Both the position numbers and the translations under genes were made by a program. From positions 5,658,501-5,722,500 of the forward strand of contig NZ_CP012670.1 in assembly GCF_004135735.1 (NCBI RefSeq): a stretch of 64,000 nt of DNA, given 5' to 3'. The notes under the pieces were generated by a model that saw only the letters and a list, made by a program, of their open reading frames with translations, had not been told where the DNA came from and ran no database searches. The stretch comes from Sorangium cellulosum. Its GTDB lineage: Bacteria; Myxococcota_A; Polyangia; Polyangiales; Polyangiaceae. Shown piece after piece: positions 33,390 to 42,694 of this stretch; position 1 is the stretch's first letter; each line of letters opens with the position of its first letter.

Positions 33390-34766
33390 TCAGTCGCACG
33401 GACCGGTCGCGCGCGCCTCGCCGTGCTCGTCGTCGAACGTCCTCGGGTCGACGACGTGCCGCGACAGCCAGCGGCGCAGCTGCGTCCGATGCACGCCGAG
33501 CGCGCGCGCCGCGCCGGTGACGTTCCCGCGCTGCTCCCGGAGCGCGGCCTCGACGGCGTCCCGCTGGAGGGTGAGCCGCGCGCCGGGGCGGGCCGCGGCC
33601 GCGCCGCGCGCCACGCCCTGCCCGGCGGAGGACGGCAGATCGTGGGGCTCCACCGTGAGGCGACCGGCGACGAGCGCGGCGCGCGCGGCCTCCCGGAGCG
33701 CGAGCAAGAGCTCTCGCACGTTGCCCGGCCACGCGCGGAGCGCGCAGGCCTCGAGCAAGAGAGAGCTCGGCGCGAGCCGGGCGTCGACGCGCCGGAGCTC
33801 GGCGCAGGCCAGATACGGTATCTCCTCGACGCGCTCGCAGAGCGGCGGCAAGCGCAGCTCGGGCCGGCCGATCCTGAAGTAGAGATCCTCGCGAAAGCGC
33901 CCCGCGGCCGCCTCGGCCGGGAGGTCCTTCAGGGTCGCCGCGCACAGGCGGATATCCACCTTGCGAGGGCGGGAGGCGCCGAGCTCGAGCACCTCGCGCG
34001 TCTCGATCACCCGCAGGAGCTTGGGCTGGACCAGGAGATCGAGCTCCGCGATCTCGTCGAGGAAGAGGGTCCCCGTGTCAGCGGCCTGGATGTAGCCGTC
34101 CGCGTCGGCGGCCGCGCCGGAGTACGCCCCCCGGCGCGCGCCGAAGAAGAGCCGCTCCGCGAGGGCGGACGGGATCGCGGCGCAGTTGACCGCCACGAAG
34201 GGGCCGCGCCGCCCGGTGGCCGCGTGGTACGCGCGGGCGGCGAGCTCCTTGCCCGCGCCGCTCGGGCCGGTGATGAGCAGCGGATCCCCCGCCGCCGCGG
34301 TGCGCGCCAGGATCTCGCGCGTCGCCCGCAGCGTGGGCCCGACGACCCCGCCCTCCCCCTGCTCCACGCCTCCCCGGAGGAACGGGCGGATGTCCCGCAC
34401 GCCGCGCAGCAGCGTGTGCCCCAGCCTGAGGAGCCTGGGCGGCCCGGCGAGCAGCCGCTCGAGGACCCGCTCGCCGTCGACGAACGTCCCGTTGCGGCTG
34501 CCGAGATCCGTCACGCGGATCCCCTGGGGCTCCACGGTGATCCGCGTGTGCCTGCGCGAGACGCTGGGGTCCTCGATCGCCGTCATCCCCTCCGAGGGCT
34601 GTCGCCCGAGCTCGAGCGGCTCATCGCCGAGCGCGAGGGGCAGGCAGGTCGGCCGATCTTCACTCCAGATGACGACGAGCCCCGGGCGCTCCCCCTCCCC
34701 GGCCGCCGGCGGCGCGCTCACCGCGCTCATCGTCCTGGTCGTGGTCTGGAGGTGCTCGGTCCCCAT
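33390..34766 (-). CDS. FHA-domain sigma54-dependent transcriptional activator
   Basis: 458 residues from ATG 34766. N-terminal FHA domain (GR 54-55, SRRH 70-73, NGT 92-94), which binds phosphothreonine. Then a sigma54-type AAA+ domain: Walker A GPSGAGKE (167-174), Walker B FLDE (235-238), and the loop that touches sigma54 as GAYSGA (213-218) instead of GAFTGA. A Fis-type helix-turn-helix closes it (GNVTGAARALGVHRTQLRRWL). The gene lies 149 bp upstream of the kinase gene on the same strand, so the kinase may control this activator by phosphorylation; that link is inference. I could not find a clear -24/-12 promoter in the adjacent gaps by eye. Confidence 0.88.
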   Translation of the reverse strand: MGTEHLQTTTRTMSAVSAPPAAGEGERPGLVVIWSEDRPTCLPLALGDEPLELGRQPSEGMTAIEDPSVSRRHTRITVEPQGIRVTDLGSRNGTFVDGERVLERLLAGPPRLLRLGHTLLRGVRDIRPFLRGGVEQGEGGVVGPTLRATREILARTAAAGDPLLITGPSGAGKELAARAYHAATGRRGPFVAVNCAAIPSALAERLFFGARRGAYSGAAADADGYIQAADTGTLFLDEIAELDLLVQPKLLRVIETREVLELGASRPRKVDIRLCAATLKDLPAEAAAGRFREDLYFRIGRPELRLPPLCERVEEIPYLACAELRRVDARLAPSSLLLEACALRAWPGNVRELLLALREAARAALVAGRLTVEPHDLPSSAGQGVARGAAAARPGARLTLQRDAVEAALREQRGNVTGAARALGVHRTQLRRWLSRHVVDPRTFDDEHGEARATGPCD

Positions 34767-34811
34767 GGGCTCGATTCTACACCCCCGGGCGTGATGTATA
34801 AGGGGCGGAGG

Positions 34812-35453
34812 ATGAGAGACTGGGAAGCGCTCTTCGTGAAGAAGCTCGAGGGGACCGATCTCGGCCCGGATCCGGCCCATGATCTGGCGCATTTCACGAG
34901 GGTGGTCGCCACGGCCAAGGCGCTCGCCGCGGACGAGGGGGCCAGAATGGAGGTCGTCGTGCCCGCGGCCTGGTTGCACGATCTCGTGAACGTCCCCAAG
35001 AACGATCCGAGGCGCGCGCAGGCGTCGCGGCTCTCCGCCGAGGAGGCGCTGCGCTTCCTCCGGAGCGTCGATTACCCCGAGGCCTTCCTCCCGGACATCG
35101 CCCACGCCATCGAGGCCCACAGCTACAGCGCCGGCGTCGAGCCCAGGACGCTCGAGGCGAGCGTCGTGCAGGACGCCGACCGCCTCGACGGCCTGGGGGC
35201 CATCGGGATCGCCCGCTGCTTCGCCGTGAGCGGGATGCTCGGCACGCGCTTCTACGACCCCCAGGATCCCTTCGCCGCCCGGCGGCCGTGGGACGACCGC
35301 GAGAACGGCGTCGATCACTTCTACGTGAAGCTGTTCAAGACCGCCGACACCCTGAGGACCGCGGCCGGCCGCCGCGAGGGCGCGCGACGGGCCGAGTTCA
35401 TGAGACAGTACCTCACCCGCCTCGCGCTCGAGATCGGCGACAGCGCACCGTGA
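34812..35453 (+). CDS. HD-domain phosphohydrolase (YedJ family)
   Basis: 213 residues from ATG 34812. The HD metal site is complete: H in AHDLAHFTRV, HD in WLHDLVN, H in AHAIEAHSYS, and D in VVQDADRLDGLGAIGIAR. The strong similarity of layout to E. coli YedJ (including FAVSGMLGTRFYDPQDPFA) supports the call; the substrate is unknown, possibly a nucleotide. GGAGG directly abuts this ATG, an unusual spacing; ATG 34794, six codons upstream, is an alternative. It is divergent from the FHA-sigma54 gene and probably not part of the TOMM cluster. Confidence 0.87.
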   Translation: MRDWEALFVKKLEGTDLGPDPAHDLAHFTRVVATAKALAADEGARMEVVVPAAWLHDLVNVPKNDPRRAQASRLSAEEALRFLRSVDYPEAFLPDIAHAIEAHSYSAGVEPRTLEASVVQDADRLDGLGAIGIARCFAVSGMLGTRFYDPQDPFAARRPWDDRENGVDHFYVKLFKTADTLRTAAGRREGARRAEFMRQYLTRLALEIGDSAP

Positions 35454-35463
35454 GGCGCCGAGG

Positions 35464-36423
35464 TCAGCCGGCGCCCGCGAGCGTCACTGCGGTGGCGACG
35501 GCGACCGGGATGGTGAAGTTGTCGTCCAGCCGCGACGAGAACAGCTCCGTGGCGGCGCCGGCCAGGCCGGCGACGGCGGCCAGGAACAGCCGGGAGGAGA
35601 GCGACGCGGGGCCGAGCGCGCCGAGCACCGCCAAGGCGCCGAGCCCGCCCACCACGAAGAACGCGAGCGTCCCCTCCAGCGACCGGTTCTCGAGCAGCCG
35701 CGTGCGGCCGAACCGGCGACCGATGTAGGCCGCCGCCGGGTCGGCCACCGCGAGCACCACGATCGCGATCGACTGGCTCAGCCGCGTCCCGAACAGCGCC
35801 AGCAGAAAGAGCGCCGTCATGTACCAGGTCGACGAGTTCACCCGGTAGCGCTCGTGCGGGTGCGCCACGAGCCGGAAGAGCCGCATCAGCCGCTCGTTCA
35901 CCCGCTCGCTCACCCGGCGCGCGATCTCCAGCGACCACGCCGCCGCCGCGAACGCCCCGCTCAGGGCCGCGAGCCAGCCGCGCTCCGGCAGGAGCTGGGC
36001 CAGCCCGAGCACCGCGAGCCCGGAGCCCACGTGCCACAGGCTGCGCGCATGGTTGGTCGGCCGGACGCTCGGCGGCGCGGCGACGACGCCGCGCAGCGTC
36101 AGCGCCAGCGACTCGTACGCGGGCTGCACCTCCCGCTGGAACGCGATCCACGCCGCCTTGGGCGAGGGCGTCCGGGTCGGGGTCGCCCGCTCGACCGCGG
36201 CGAGCAGCGCGCCGAGCCGCTCGCGGAGCCGGTCGAGCCGGCCGCCCGCGTCCTCGCGCTCGGCGGCCACGACGAGCTCGCGGAGCCGCGACGCCACCCG
36301 GTCGACCCGGGCCCGGACCTCGGGCTCGTCCTGGAAAACGAAGACGGAGGGATCGACCTGTCGAAGAAGAGCGCAGAGCTCTTCGGAGATGAGCTTGGTC
36401 TCGACGTGCAGGGCGTGGGTCAC
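35464..36423 (-). CDS. Dolichol/phytol-kinase-like integral membrane protein
   Basis: 319 residues. The N-terminal 120 residues are soluble and helical. The rest has about six membrane segments and the motif of CTP-dependent lipid kinases and cytidylyltransferases (SEC59/DGK1/VTE5 type): VLAVADPAAAYIGRRFGRTRL, then LENRSLEGTLAFFVVG. Known family members phosphorylate dolichol, diacylglycerol or phytol using CTP. The substrate here is unknown. Its end lies 10 bp from the end of the HD gene (convergent). The long N-terminal extension is unusual for the family. Confidence 0.75.
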   Translation of the reverse strand: MTHALHVETKLISEELCALLRQVDPSVFVFQDEPEVRARVDRVASRLRELVVAAEREDAGGRLDRLRERLGALLAAVERATPTRTPSPKAAWIAFQREVQPAYESLALTLRGVVAAPPSVRPTNHARSLWHVGSGLAVLGLAQLLPERGWLAALSGAFAAAAWSLEIARRVSERVNERLMRLFRLVAHPHERYRVNSSTWYMTALFLLALFGTRLSQSIAIVVLAVADPAAAYIGRRFGRTRLLENRSLEGTLAFFVVGGLGALAVLGALGPASLSSRLFLAAVAGLAGAATELFSSRLDDNFTIPVAVATAVTLAGAG

Positions 36424-37096
36424 GGTTCGCCTTGGCGAAGCTAATGCGCGGGAGAGGAGGTTCGTGTCAGCGGTTCGTCATACCCGCGGGTGAGCCAGGT
36501 CGCGAGAGCGGGCCCGGGTCGTAGCGGAGATCGGGGAGAAGGGGAAGAGGCCGGGGGCGGGAGCGAGCGGACCGCACAGCGCAGGCAGCGAGCGGGCGCG
36601 ACCTTGGGGGCGGGTCACGAGGGCGCCTCGTTGCGCCGGGGACACCGAACGGGTCGAAGCTCGTCCAGAGCCGACCGCCGTGCCCCCCCGGAGCCGTCGC
36701 GGAGCGGGCCGAGAGCGTGGGTTGCCCCCCACGCCGTCCCATTTCGCCTGCTCCGCCCGACTCCCATGCTCGAAGCGCCAGGATGAGCGCATATTGAAAG
36801 CAGCCCCACGCGCTCCGCCCGACTCCCATGCTCGAAGCGCCAGGATGAGCGCATATCGAAAGCAGCCTCACGCGCTCCGCCCGACTCCCATGCTCATCGC
36901 GCCAGCGTGAGCGCGCGCTGAAAGGAGCCTCACGACCGTGTGCAAGAGCTGCGTCATCGAGCTTTCCTTGCACGCGCGCTGCGGCTAGGGTGCGCCCCAG
37001 TCGCGGACTCGACGGTGGGCGCGGGGGCGCCCGGGACGCGGCGCGGGACTCGCGTGCTCGTGTCCGCTCAGGTGTCGTTCCTTCGGAGGTCGATGC
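36424..37096. other. Intergenic region with tandem repeats
   Basis: 673 bp between divergent genes. The left half (36424-36750) holds nothing I can name. The middle contains three 62-bp tandem repeats (listed separately). The right part leads into the M36 peptidase gene, with a GGAGG at about 37086-37090 as its ribosome-binding site. Both genes' promoters should lie here. Confidence 0.6.
36751..36936. repeat. Three 62-bp tandem repeats
   Basis: Units start at 36751, 36813 and 36875, each opening CTCCGCCCGACTCCCATGCT. Units 1 and 2 differ at very few positions; unit 3 is diverged in its second half (GTGAGCGCGCGCTGAAAGG). Each unit can fold an imperfect hairpin between ATGCTC and GAGCGCAT. The period is an exact 62 bp with no spacers, so this is a tandem array and not a CRISPR. 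The repeat is not in frame with any gene. Confidence 0.9.
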
Positions 37097-40000
37097 ATGA
37101 AGGTTTCGGTTCGGTCTACCGCGCTCTTGTTCGTGCTGCTCGCCGGCCCCGCCGCCCACGCGCGGGAGCGACCGAACTACGATGCCTACCTCAAGGCGCC
37201 GCCGGCCTTGCCGCCCAGCGTGGCGCGCGTCACGCCGCAGGACGACGCGGGCGCCGTCGTCGCGTCGACCGATCCGCAGCGCGGGGTGCCGACGTTCGTG
37301 TGGGCCACCGCGCCGGAGCGCCGCCCGCCCGCCGCGACCCACGGCACGCCGGAGGCCGCCGCCCGCTGGCACCTCGAGCGCCACGCGCACCTCTATCGCC
37401 TGCCGAGGGCCGCCCTCGACACGGCCGTCGTGCGGCACATCCACGACATCGGCCGCGGCGGCATCCTCGTGACGCTGGGCCAGGAGGTCGACGGCGTCCC
37501 GGTCTTCCGGAGCGAGGTCAAGGTGCTGATGAAGCGCGACCTCGCGCTCGTCGCCCTCGGCGGCAACCTGCACGCGTCCGCCGTCCCCCTGCCGCCCGGC
37601 GCCGGCTCGCTCAGGCCCGGCTCGAAGCGCAGCCGCGCGTTCACCGGCTCGCCGGGCCAGGCGGTCGCCCGCGCCGTGCGCGACGCCCACCGCGTCGACA
37701 TCAAGCCCTCCGACCTGCGCGAGCAGGCCGCGCCGAAGAACGGCTATCGCCTGTTCGATCTCGGAGACACCGCCCGCACGCGCGCCGTCAACCTGCGCTT
37801 CACCCGGCCGGCGCGCGTCAAGAAGGTGCTCTTTCCCCTGCCCGACCGGCTCGTGCCCGGCTATTTCGTCGAGCTCGTCTCGGGCCTCGCCGACAGCACG
37901 AGCTCCGAGGCGTACGCGTGGGTGTTCGCGGCCGGCGACGGGCGGCACCTCTACCGGGAGAACCTCTCCCACGCCGCCTCGTTCGATTACCGCGTCTGGG
38001 CCGAGGGCCACGGCAAGCACACGCCGCTCGACGGGCCGATCGAGGACCTCTCCCCCCACCCGACCGGGCAGCCGGACGGCGTGACGCCGCGGTTCATCGC
38101 GCCGAACCTCCTCTCCATCCACGGCCTCAACACGAACCCGGAGGGCGACGCCGATCCGTGGCTGCCGGCCGACGCGACCGAGACCCGCGGCAACAACGTC
38201 GACGCCTACGCCGACCACCACGCGCCGGACGGGTTCTCGAGCGGCGATACGCGCGCGACGCTCACGGGGCCGTGGGCCTTCGATCACGTCTACGACCCGG
38301 CCGCCGCGCCGCTCGACGGGCCCGAGCAGGTGATGGCGGCCGTCACCCAGATCTTCTACGTCACGAACTGGCTCCACGACTGGTACTACGACTCCGGCTT
38401 CAACGAGGCCGCCGGCAACGCCCAGCTCGACAACCTCGGCCGGGGCGGGCTCGACGGCGATCCGCTCCTCGCGGAGGCGCAGGACGACGCGCTGGGCGAG
38501 AGCCGCGACAACGCGAACATGGACGCGACGTACGACGGCGCGTCGCCCCGGATGCAGATGTACCTCTGGTCCGGGCCGGAGCGGAGGTCGCTGAGCGTCA
38601 CGCCGCTCAACGCGAGCTACGCGTCGAACACCGCCTCGTTCGGGCCCGACCGCTACGAGATCACCGGCGAGCTCGCGCTCGCCGAGGACGACGCCGAGCC
38701 GTGGAGCGACGCGTGCGGGCCGATCACGAGCGACGTGGCCGGCAAGATCGCCCTGGTCGACCGGGGCGGGTGCGCCTTCTCCGAGAAGGTGCAGAACGCG
38801 GAGGCCGCGGGCGCGATCGGCGTGATCATCGCCAACGACGAGGCGCGGGACGGCGCGCCGCGGCTCCACGGCGACGCGCCCGAGGTGCAGGCGCCGGCCC
38901 AGAGCGTCTCGCGGGAGGACGGCGACGCGCTCAAGGCGGCGCTCGCCCGCGCGAGCGCGCCGCTCACGGCCACCATGACCCGCGAGCTCGGCGTGGAGCG
39001 AGACGGGACCCTCGACAACACGATCGTGGCGCACGAGTGGGGGCACTACATCCACCTGCGCCTCGTCGCGTGCGGCACGCAGATGTGCGGCGCGGAGAGC
39101 GAGGGGTGGGGGGACTTCATCGCGCTCCACATGGCGCTGCGCGACGGCGACGACCTGGACGGGGCGTACCCGCTCTCGGGCTACGGGAGCGCGGCGCGCG
39201 GCGACAGCTACTTCGGCATCCGCCGCGCGCCCTACTCCATCGACTTCACGCGCAACGGGCTGACGTTCAAGCACATCTCCGACGACGCGCGCCTCCCCGA
39301 CCACCCGCGGAGCCCCACGGTCCCGGACAACTCCGAGGTGCACAACGCCGGCGAGGTCTGGGCGAGCATGCTGTTCGAGGCCTATGTCGGGCTGATCCGG
39401 CACGGCAGGAGCCTCACCCCGCCGCGCGCGTTCGAGGAGAGCCGGCGGCGGATGTCCGATTACATCGTGGCCGGCATGAAGCTCGCGCCGGTCAACCCGA
39501 CGTTCACCGAGCAGCGCGACGCCATCCTCGCGGCGGCGATCGCCAGCGACCGGGACGACTTCCTCGCGCTCGCGGAGGCGTTCGCCCGGCGGGGCGCCGG
39601 CACGTGCGCCGTGTCGCCGCCCACCGACTCGATCGATCTCGCCGGCGTGGTCGAGGGCTTCAAGGTGCAGCCCGACGTCGCGCTGGTCCGCGCGGAGCTC
39701 GACGACAGCGCGCGCTCCTGCGACCGCGACGGGCAGCTCGACGCGGAGGAGTCCGGCACGATGACGATCGAGGTCGCGAACCGCGGCGGCGCGCCGCTGA
39801 CCGACGCGGTGGCCTCGCTCGAGGCGCCGGGCGGCGCGGTGACGTTCCCGGAGGGCGGCCGGGTGTCGTTCGGCGACATCGCGCCGTTCGCGACGGGCAC
39901 CGCGACCGTGGCGGTGAAGCTCGATCGCTCGGTCGAGGCGTCCGAGGACCTCGCGCTCCGCCTCACGCTGAGGAGCGCGGAGGCGTGCGCGCCCGCGCGG

Positions 40001-41041
40001 GTGGAGGCCCTCTCGCGGCGCGTGAACTTCGACGAGATCCCGCGGTCGTCGGCCGTCGACAGCGTGGAGACCCCGAGCACGACGTGGACCGTGGAGGGGC
40101 AGTCCGCCGAGCTGGTCTGGTCGCGCGCCCAGGGGGAGGCGCCGAACCGGGTGTGGCGCGGCGTCGCCCTGGCGAGCGTCGCCGACGCGGCGCTGGTCTC
40201 GCCGCCGCTGGAGGTGAGCGAGGCCGGGCGCCTCGCGCTGTCGTTCACGCACCGGCACCAGTTCGAGGCGAGCGACGGCGTCCACTGGGACGGCGCGGTG
40301 ATCGCGATCAGCGCCGACGGCGGCGAGACCTGGGAGGACATCGCGCGCCACGCGGACCCGGGCTACGGCGGGAGGATCGGCGACGAGTCGGGCAATCCGC
40401 TGGGCCGGCGGCGGGCCTTCGTCGGCCAGAACCCCGCGTGGCCCGGGGCGGACCGGGTGTCGGTCGACCTGGGGACCGCGTTCGCCGGCAAGACGGTGCG
40501 GGTGCGGTTCCGCGTGGGCACGGACGAGGCCGCGGGCGACATCGGCTGGGAGCTCGACGACATCGGGTTCGAGGGGCTCGAGAACAAGCCGTTCGCGGCG
40601 ATGGCCGAGGACGCCGCGTCCTGCCAGGGCGGGCCGGCGGCCGACGCGGGGGCGGACCAGACCGTCGCGATCGGGGACGTGGTGGAGCTCGACGCGTCGG
40701 GGAGCTCGGATCCCGAGGAGGATCCGCTGACGTACTCCTGGAGGCAGACGGCGGGGCCGGACGTCGAGCTGGTCGGCGAGGGCGCGCACGTGACGTTCGT
40801 GGCGCCCGACGTGGCGGAGGAGACGGCCCTCGCGTTCGAGGTGACGGTCAGCGACGGGAGCCTGGAGGCGACCGATCAGGTGAGCGTCGTGGTGGATCCG
40901 GCGATGCGGGAGGCGTCGTCGGAGGGGTGCAGGTGCACGTTCCCGGGAGACGCGCGGTCGCGCGCGCCGCTCGGGGGGCTCGGGGCGGTCGCGGGGCTCG
41001 GGGCGGCGGCGGCGCTCGCGCTGCGGCGGAGGCGCGGGTAG
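37097..41041 (+). CDS. Secreted M36 (fungalysin-type) metallopeptidase with MYXO-CTERM-like tail
   Basis: 1314 residues. The signal peptide is MKVSVRSTALLFVLLAGPAAHA. A propeptide region (to about 330) is followed by a catalytic M36 domain with the zinc motif HEWGH (646-650) and the third ligand E669 in AESEGWGDF. A PA domain (about 525-640; GKIALVDRGGCAFSEKVQNA) is inserted just before the zinc site. C-terminal beta-sandwich domains follow, including a PKD-like one (VELDASGSSDPEEDPLTYSW). The tail has a Cys pair (EGCRC), a hydrophobic helix and RRRRG, the pattern of MYXO-CTERM surface-sorting signals. It is probably an outer-surface protease used in predation or nutrition; that is family inference. 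Confidence 0.9.
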   Translation: MKVSVRSTALLFVLLAGPAAHARERPNYDAYLKAPPALPPSVARVTPQDDAGAVVASTDPQRGVPTFVWATAPERRPPAATHGTPEAAARWHLERHAHLYRLPRAALDTAVVRHIHDIGRGGILVTLGQEVDGVPVFRSEVKVLMKRDLALVALGGNLHASAVPLPPGAGSLRPGSKRSRAFTGSPGQAVARAVRDAHRVDIKPSDLREQAAPKNGYRLFDLGDTARTRAVNLRFTRPARVKKVLFPLPDRLVPGYFVELVSGLADSTSSEAYAWVFAAGDGRHLYRENLSHAASFDYRVWAEGHGKHTPLDGPIEDLSPHPTGQPDGVTPRFIAPNLLSIHGLNTNPEGDADPWLPADATETRGNNVDAYADHHAPDGFSSGDTRATLTGPWAFDHVYDPAAAPLDGPEQVMAAVTQIFYVTNWLHDWYYDSGFNEAAGNAQLDNLGRGGLDGDPLLAEAQDDALGESRDNANMDATYDGASPRMQMYLWSGPERRSLSVTPLNASYASNTASFGPDRYEITGELALAEDDAEPWSDACGPITSDVAGKIALVDRGGCAFSEKVQNAEAAGAIGVIIANDEARDGAPRLHGDAPEVQAPAQSVSREDGDALKAALARASAPLTATMTRELGVERDGTLDNTIVAHEWGHYIHLRLVACGTQMCGAESEGWGDFIALHMALRDGDDLDGAYPLSGYGSAARGDSYFGIRRAPYSIDFTRNGLTFKHISDDARLPDHPRSPTVPDNSEVHNAGEVWASMLFEAYVGLIRHGRSLTPPRAFEESRRRMSDYIVAGMKLAPVNPTFTEQRDAILAAAIASDRDDFLALAEAFARRGAGTCAVSPPTDSIDLAGVVEGFKVQPDVALVRAELDDSARSCDRDGQLDAEESGTMTIEVANRGGAPLTDAVASLEAPGGAVTFPEGGRVSFGDIAPFATGTATVAVKLDRSVEASEDLALRLTLRSAEACAPARVEALSRRVNFDEIPRSSAVDSVETPSTTWTVEGQSAELVWSRAQGEAPNRVWRGVALASVADAALVSPPLEVSEAGRLALSFTHRHQFEASDGVHWDGAVIAISADGGETWEDIARHADPGYGGRIGDESGNPLGRRRAFVGQNPAWPGADRVSVDLGTAFAGKTVRVRFRVGTDEAAGDIGWELDDIGFEGLENKPFAAMAEDAASCQGGPAADAGADQTVAIGDVVELDASGSSDPEEDPLTYSWRQTAGPDVELVGEGAHVTFVAPDVAEETALAFEVTVSDGSLEATDQVSVVVDPAMREASSEGCRCTFPGDARSRAPLGGLGAVAGLGAAAALALRRRRG

Positions 41042-41125
41042 GAGCGCCCGTTGACGGGGCCGAGCGCGCAAACCCATGTTCACCTCGCGGCGCCACGCTC
41101 GCCGGCGAAGGGGGGACAGGACACC

Positions 41126-41887
41126 ATGGCAGCGAGGACATCCATGACCGTCCGCGTGCAATCCGTGGACGGGAAATACCTCGGCGACGACATCGGCGGA
41201 GCGCTCGTGTCGATCCGGAATGCGCGGACTGGCAGGGTGCTCGCGGAGGGCGTGACACGCGGCGACAACGGGGAGCTGATCACGCGCTACAGAGAAGGGG
41301 CGTCGCTCGCGACCATCGTGGCGGACGGCCAGGAGCCGACCCTCCTCTGGCTGGCCCCTGGGCCGAAGACGGCGTCGTTCCACGCGAGCCTGGCGCTCGA
41401 CGAGCCGACGGTGCTCGAGGTCTCGGCCCATGGGCCGCTCGGCGGGCTGCAATCGGCCGTCCGGGTCTCGACCGAGGTGGCCGTCGTGCCGGGGCAGGAG
41501 ATTGACGGGCTCGTCCTGCTCGTGCCAGGGCTGCTCGTGCAGGTGATGAGCCCGGCCACGCACGCGGCGGTCTCCAGGCCATCCGCCACGATCACGCTCT
41601 CGGCGAACGTCACCCTGATGTGCGGTTGCCCGATCACCACGAGGCCGATCGCCCCCGCCGAGGTGCCGCTCTGGCCCCCCTCCGACTTCGAGGTCCATGC
41701 CTTGATTTGCAGGGTGGGCGACGCCTCTCCGGTCACGGTGCCGCTCTTGTACGTGGAAGGGAGCACGAGCCTGTTCCAGGCGGAGTATACGGTCGACGCG
41801 CCCGGCGACTACGCGGCCACCATCGTCGCTTACCAGCCGCGGACCAGGAACGCGGGAATGGGGAAGGTGACCTGGTTCATGCGCTGA
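41126..41887 (+). CDS. Hypothetical protein, beta-rich
   Basis: 253 residues from ATG 41126, which has GGGGGGACAGG upstream; a TTG at 41051 would add 25 poor residues. No signal peptide or membrane segment. The first half looks like a carboxypeptidase-regulatory-type beta sandwich (MTVRVQSVDGKYL, GALVSIRNARTGRVLAEGVT, GDNGELITRY). The second half has a CGCPIT segment and ends TRNAGMGKVTWFMR. It may be a surface or scaffold protein. It follows the M36 gene by 84 bp on the same strand, so cotranscription is possible. Function unknown. Confidence 0.65.
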   Translation: MAARTSMTVRVQSVDGKYLGDDIGGALVSIRNARTGRVLAEGVTRGDNGELITRYREGASLATIVADGQEPTLLWLAPGPKTASFHASLALDEPTVLEVSAHGPLGGLQSAVRVSTEVAVVPGQEIDGLVLLVPGLLVQVMSPATHAAVSRPSATITLSANVTLMCGCPITTRPIAPAEVPLWPPSDFEVHALICRVGDASPVTVPLLYVEGSTSLFQAEYTVDAPGDYAATIVAYQPRTRNAGMGKVTWFMR

Positions 41888-42268
41888 GCAGGAGCGCTCA
41901 CCCCACGGACGTTGCCGTTCGCGCGCGCGGTCCAGGAGGCAGTGGTGCGTCGACCGCGATGTCGGCCACGCCCCGCTGCCCCGTGGTCAGCGCGGCCGGC
42001 TCGGCGCCGCATGGGCTCGAGCGCCCATGGCCGCGTCCGGCGGCCGGCAACCGTGGACTCCACGCGCGAGCGGGCTCCCCCCGCGGCCGTGCACGCCTTG
42101 CCTGGCCGAGCCCCGCCTACCCGCCCGGTCAGGCGACCGGTGCGCATGACGGAGACAGCGCGCGGCCGCCCGATCCGGGACACGCGGCGATCCGCGAGGC
42201 CCCGCGGGCGGAGGCACGGGGATCGCAAGGAGGCGCGGTGCGCACGAGGAGTGGCGAGACGGGGAATC
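41888..42268. other. Non-coding gap
   Basis: 381 bp between two same-strand genes. Frames crossing it are Arg/Pro-rich and unsupported. I see no clear promoter, hairpin or small gene. A weak GGGGA precedes the next ATG at 42269. Confidence 0.4.
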
Positions 42269-42694
42269 ATGCGAACGATCGTCGGAAGACCGGTGGTGGG
42301 CCCGATCCTGATGGCCGGAGTCAGCCTGCTCTCCGCGGCGTGCGGGGGCGGCGAGGGCGCGGGCGCGCGGGCGCCGGACAGCATCGAGGGCGAGGCGCCG
42401 GTGCCGGTCGGCAGCGCGGTGGACAGCATCGTGGCGGCGCGGTGCGACCGCGAGGCGCGGTGCAACAACATCGGCGCCGACCGGGAGTATGCGAACCGTG
42501 ACGCCTGCGACTCCAGCGTTCGCTCCGAGTGGCGCGACGAGCTGACCTTCGGCGAGTGCCCGGGCGGCATCGACGCCAAGGAGCTGAACGAGTGCCTGGA
42601 GGCGATCCGCGACGAGGAGTGCGGCAGCCCGCTCGACACCCTCGGGCGGCTCGCCGCGTGCCGCGCCAGCGATCTCTGCCGCGAGGGGCGCTAG
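42269..42694 (+). CDS. Small Cys-rich lipoprotein (DUF6184-like)
   Basis: 141 residues. The signal peptide ends in the lipobox LLSAAC, followed by a Gly-rich linker. The mature part is compact, with eight Cys in a regular pattern: ARCDREARCNNIG, RDACDSS, GECPGG, NECLEAI, EECGS, AACRAS and LCREG. This resembles a myxobacterial lipoprotein family (DUF6184, annotated near natural-product genes), which I recall only approximately. The Cys probably form disulfides outside the cytoplasm. The gene's last four bases overlap the end of the convergent enolase-superfamily gene. Function unknown. Confidence 0.7.
   Translation: MRTIVGRPVVGPILMAGVSLLSAACGGGEGAGARAPDSIEGEAPVPVGSAVDSIVAARCDREARCNNIGADREYANRDACDSSVRSEWRDELTFGECPGGIDAKELNECLEAIRDEECGSPLDTLGRLAACRASDLCREGR

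Noticed and set aside
36751..36936. Possible CRISPR array
   Set aside because: Units are 62 bp with no variable spacers and no cas genes nearby; it is a plain tandem repeat.
36467..41698. A 1743-codon open frame on the minus strand opposite the M36 peptidase gene
   Set aside because: It is the antisense of a GC-rich gene with strong codon bias; its translation is Arg/His/Val-rich without domains, while the plus strand has a signal peptide, HEWGH and a sorting tail.
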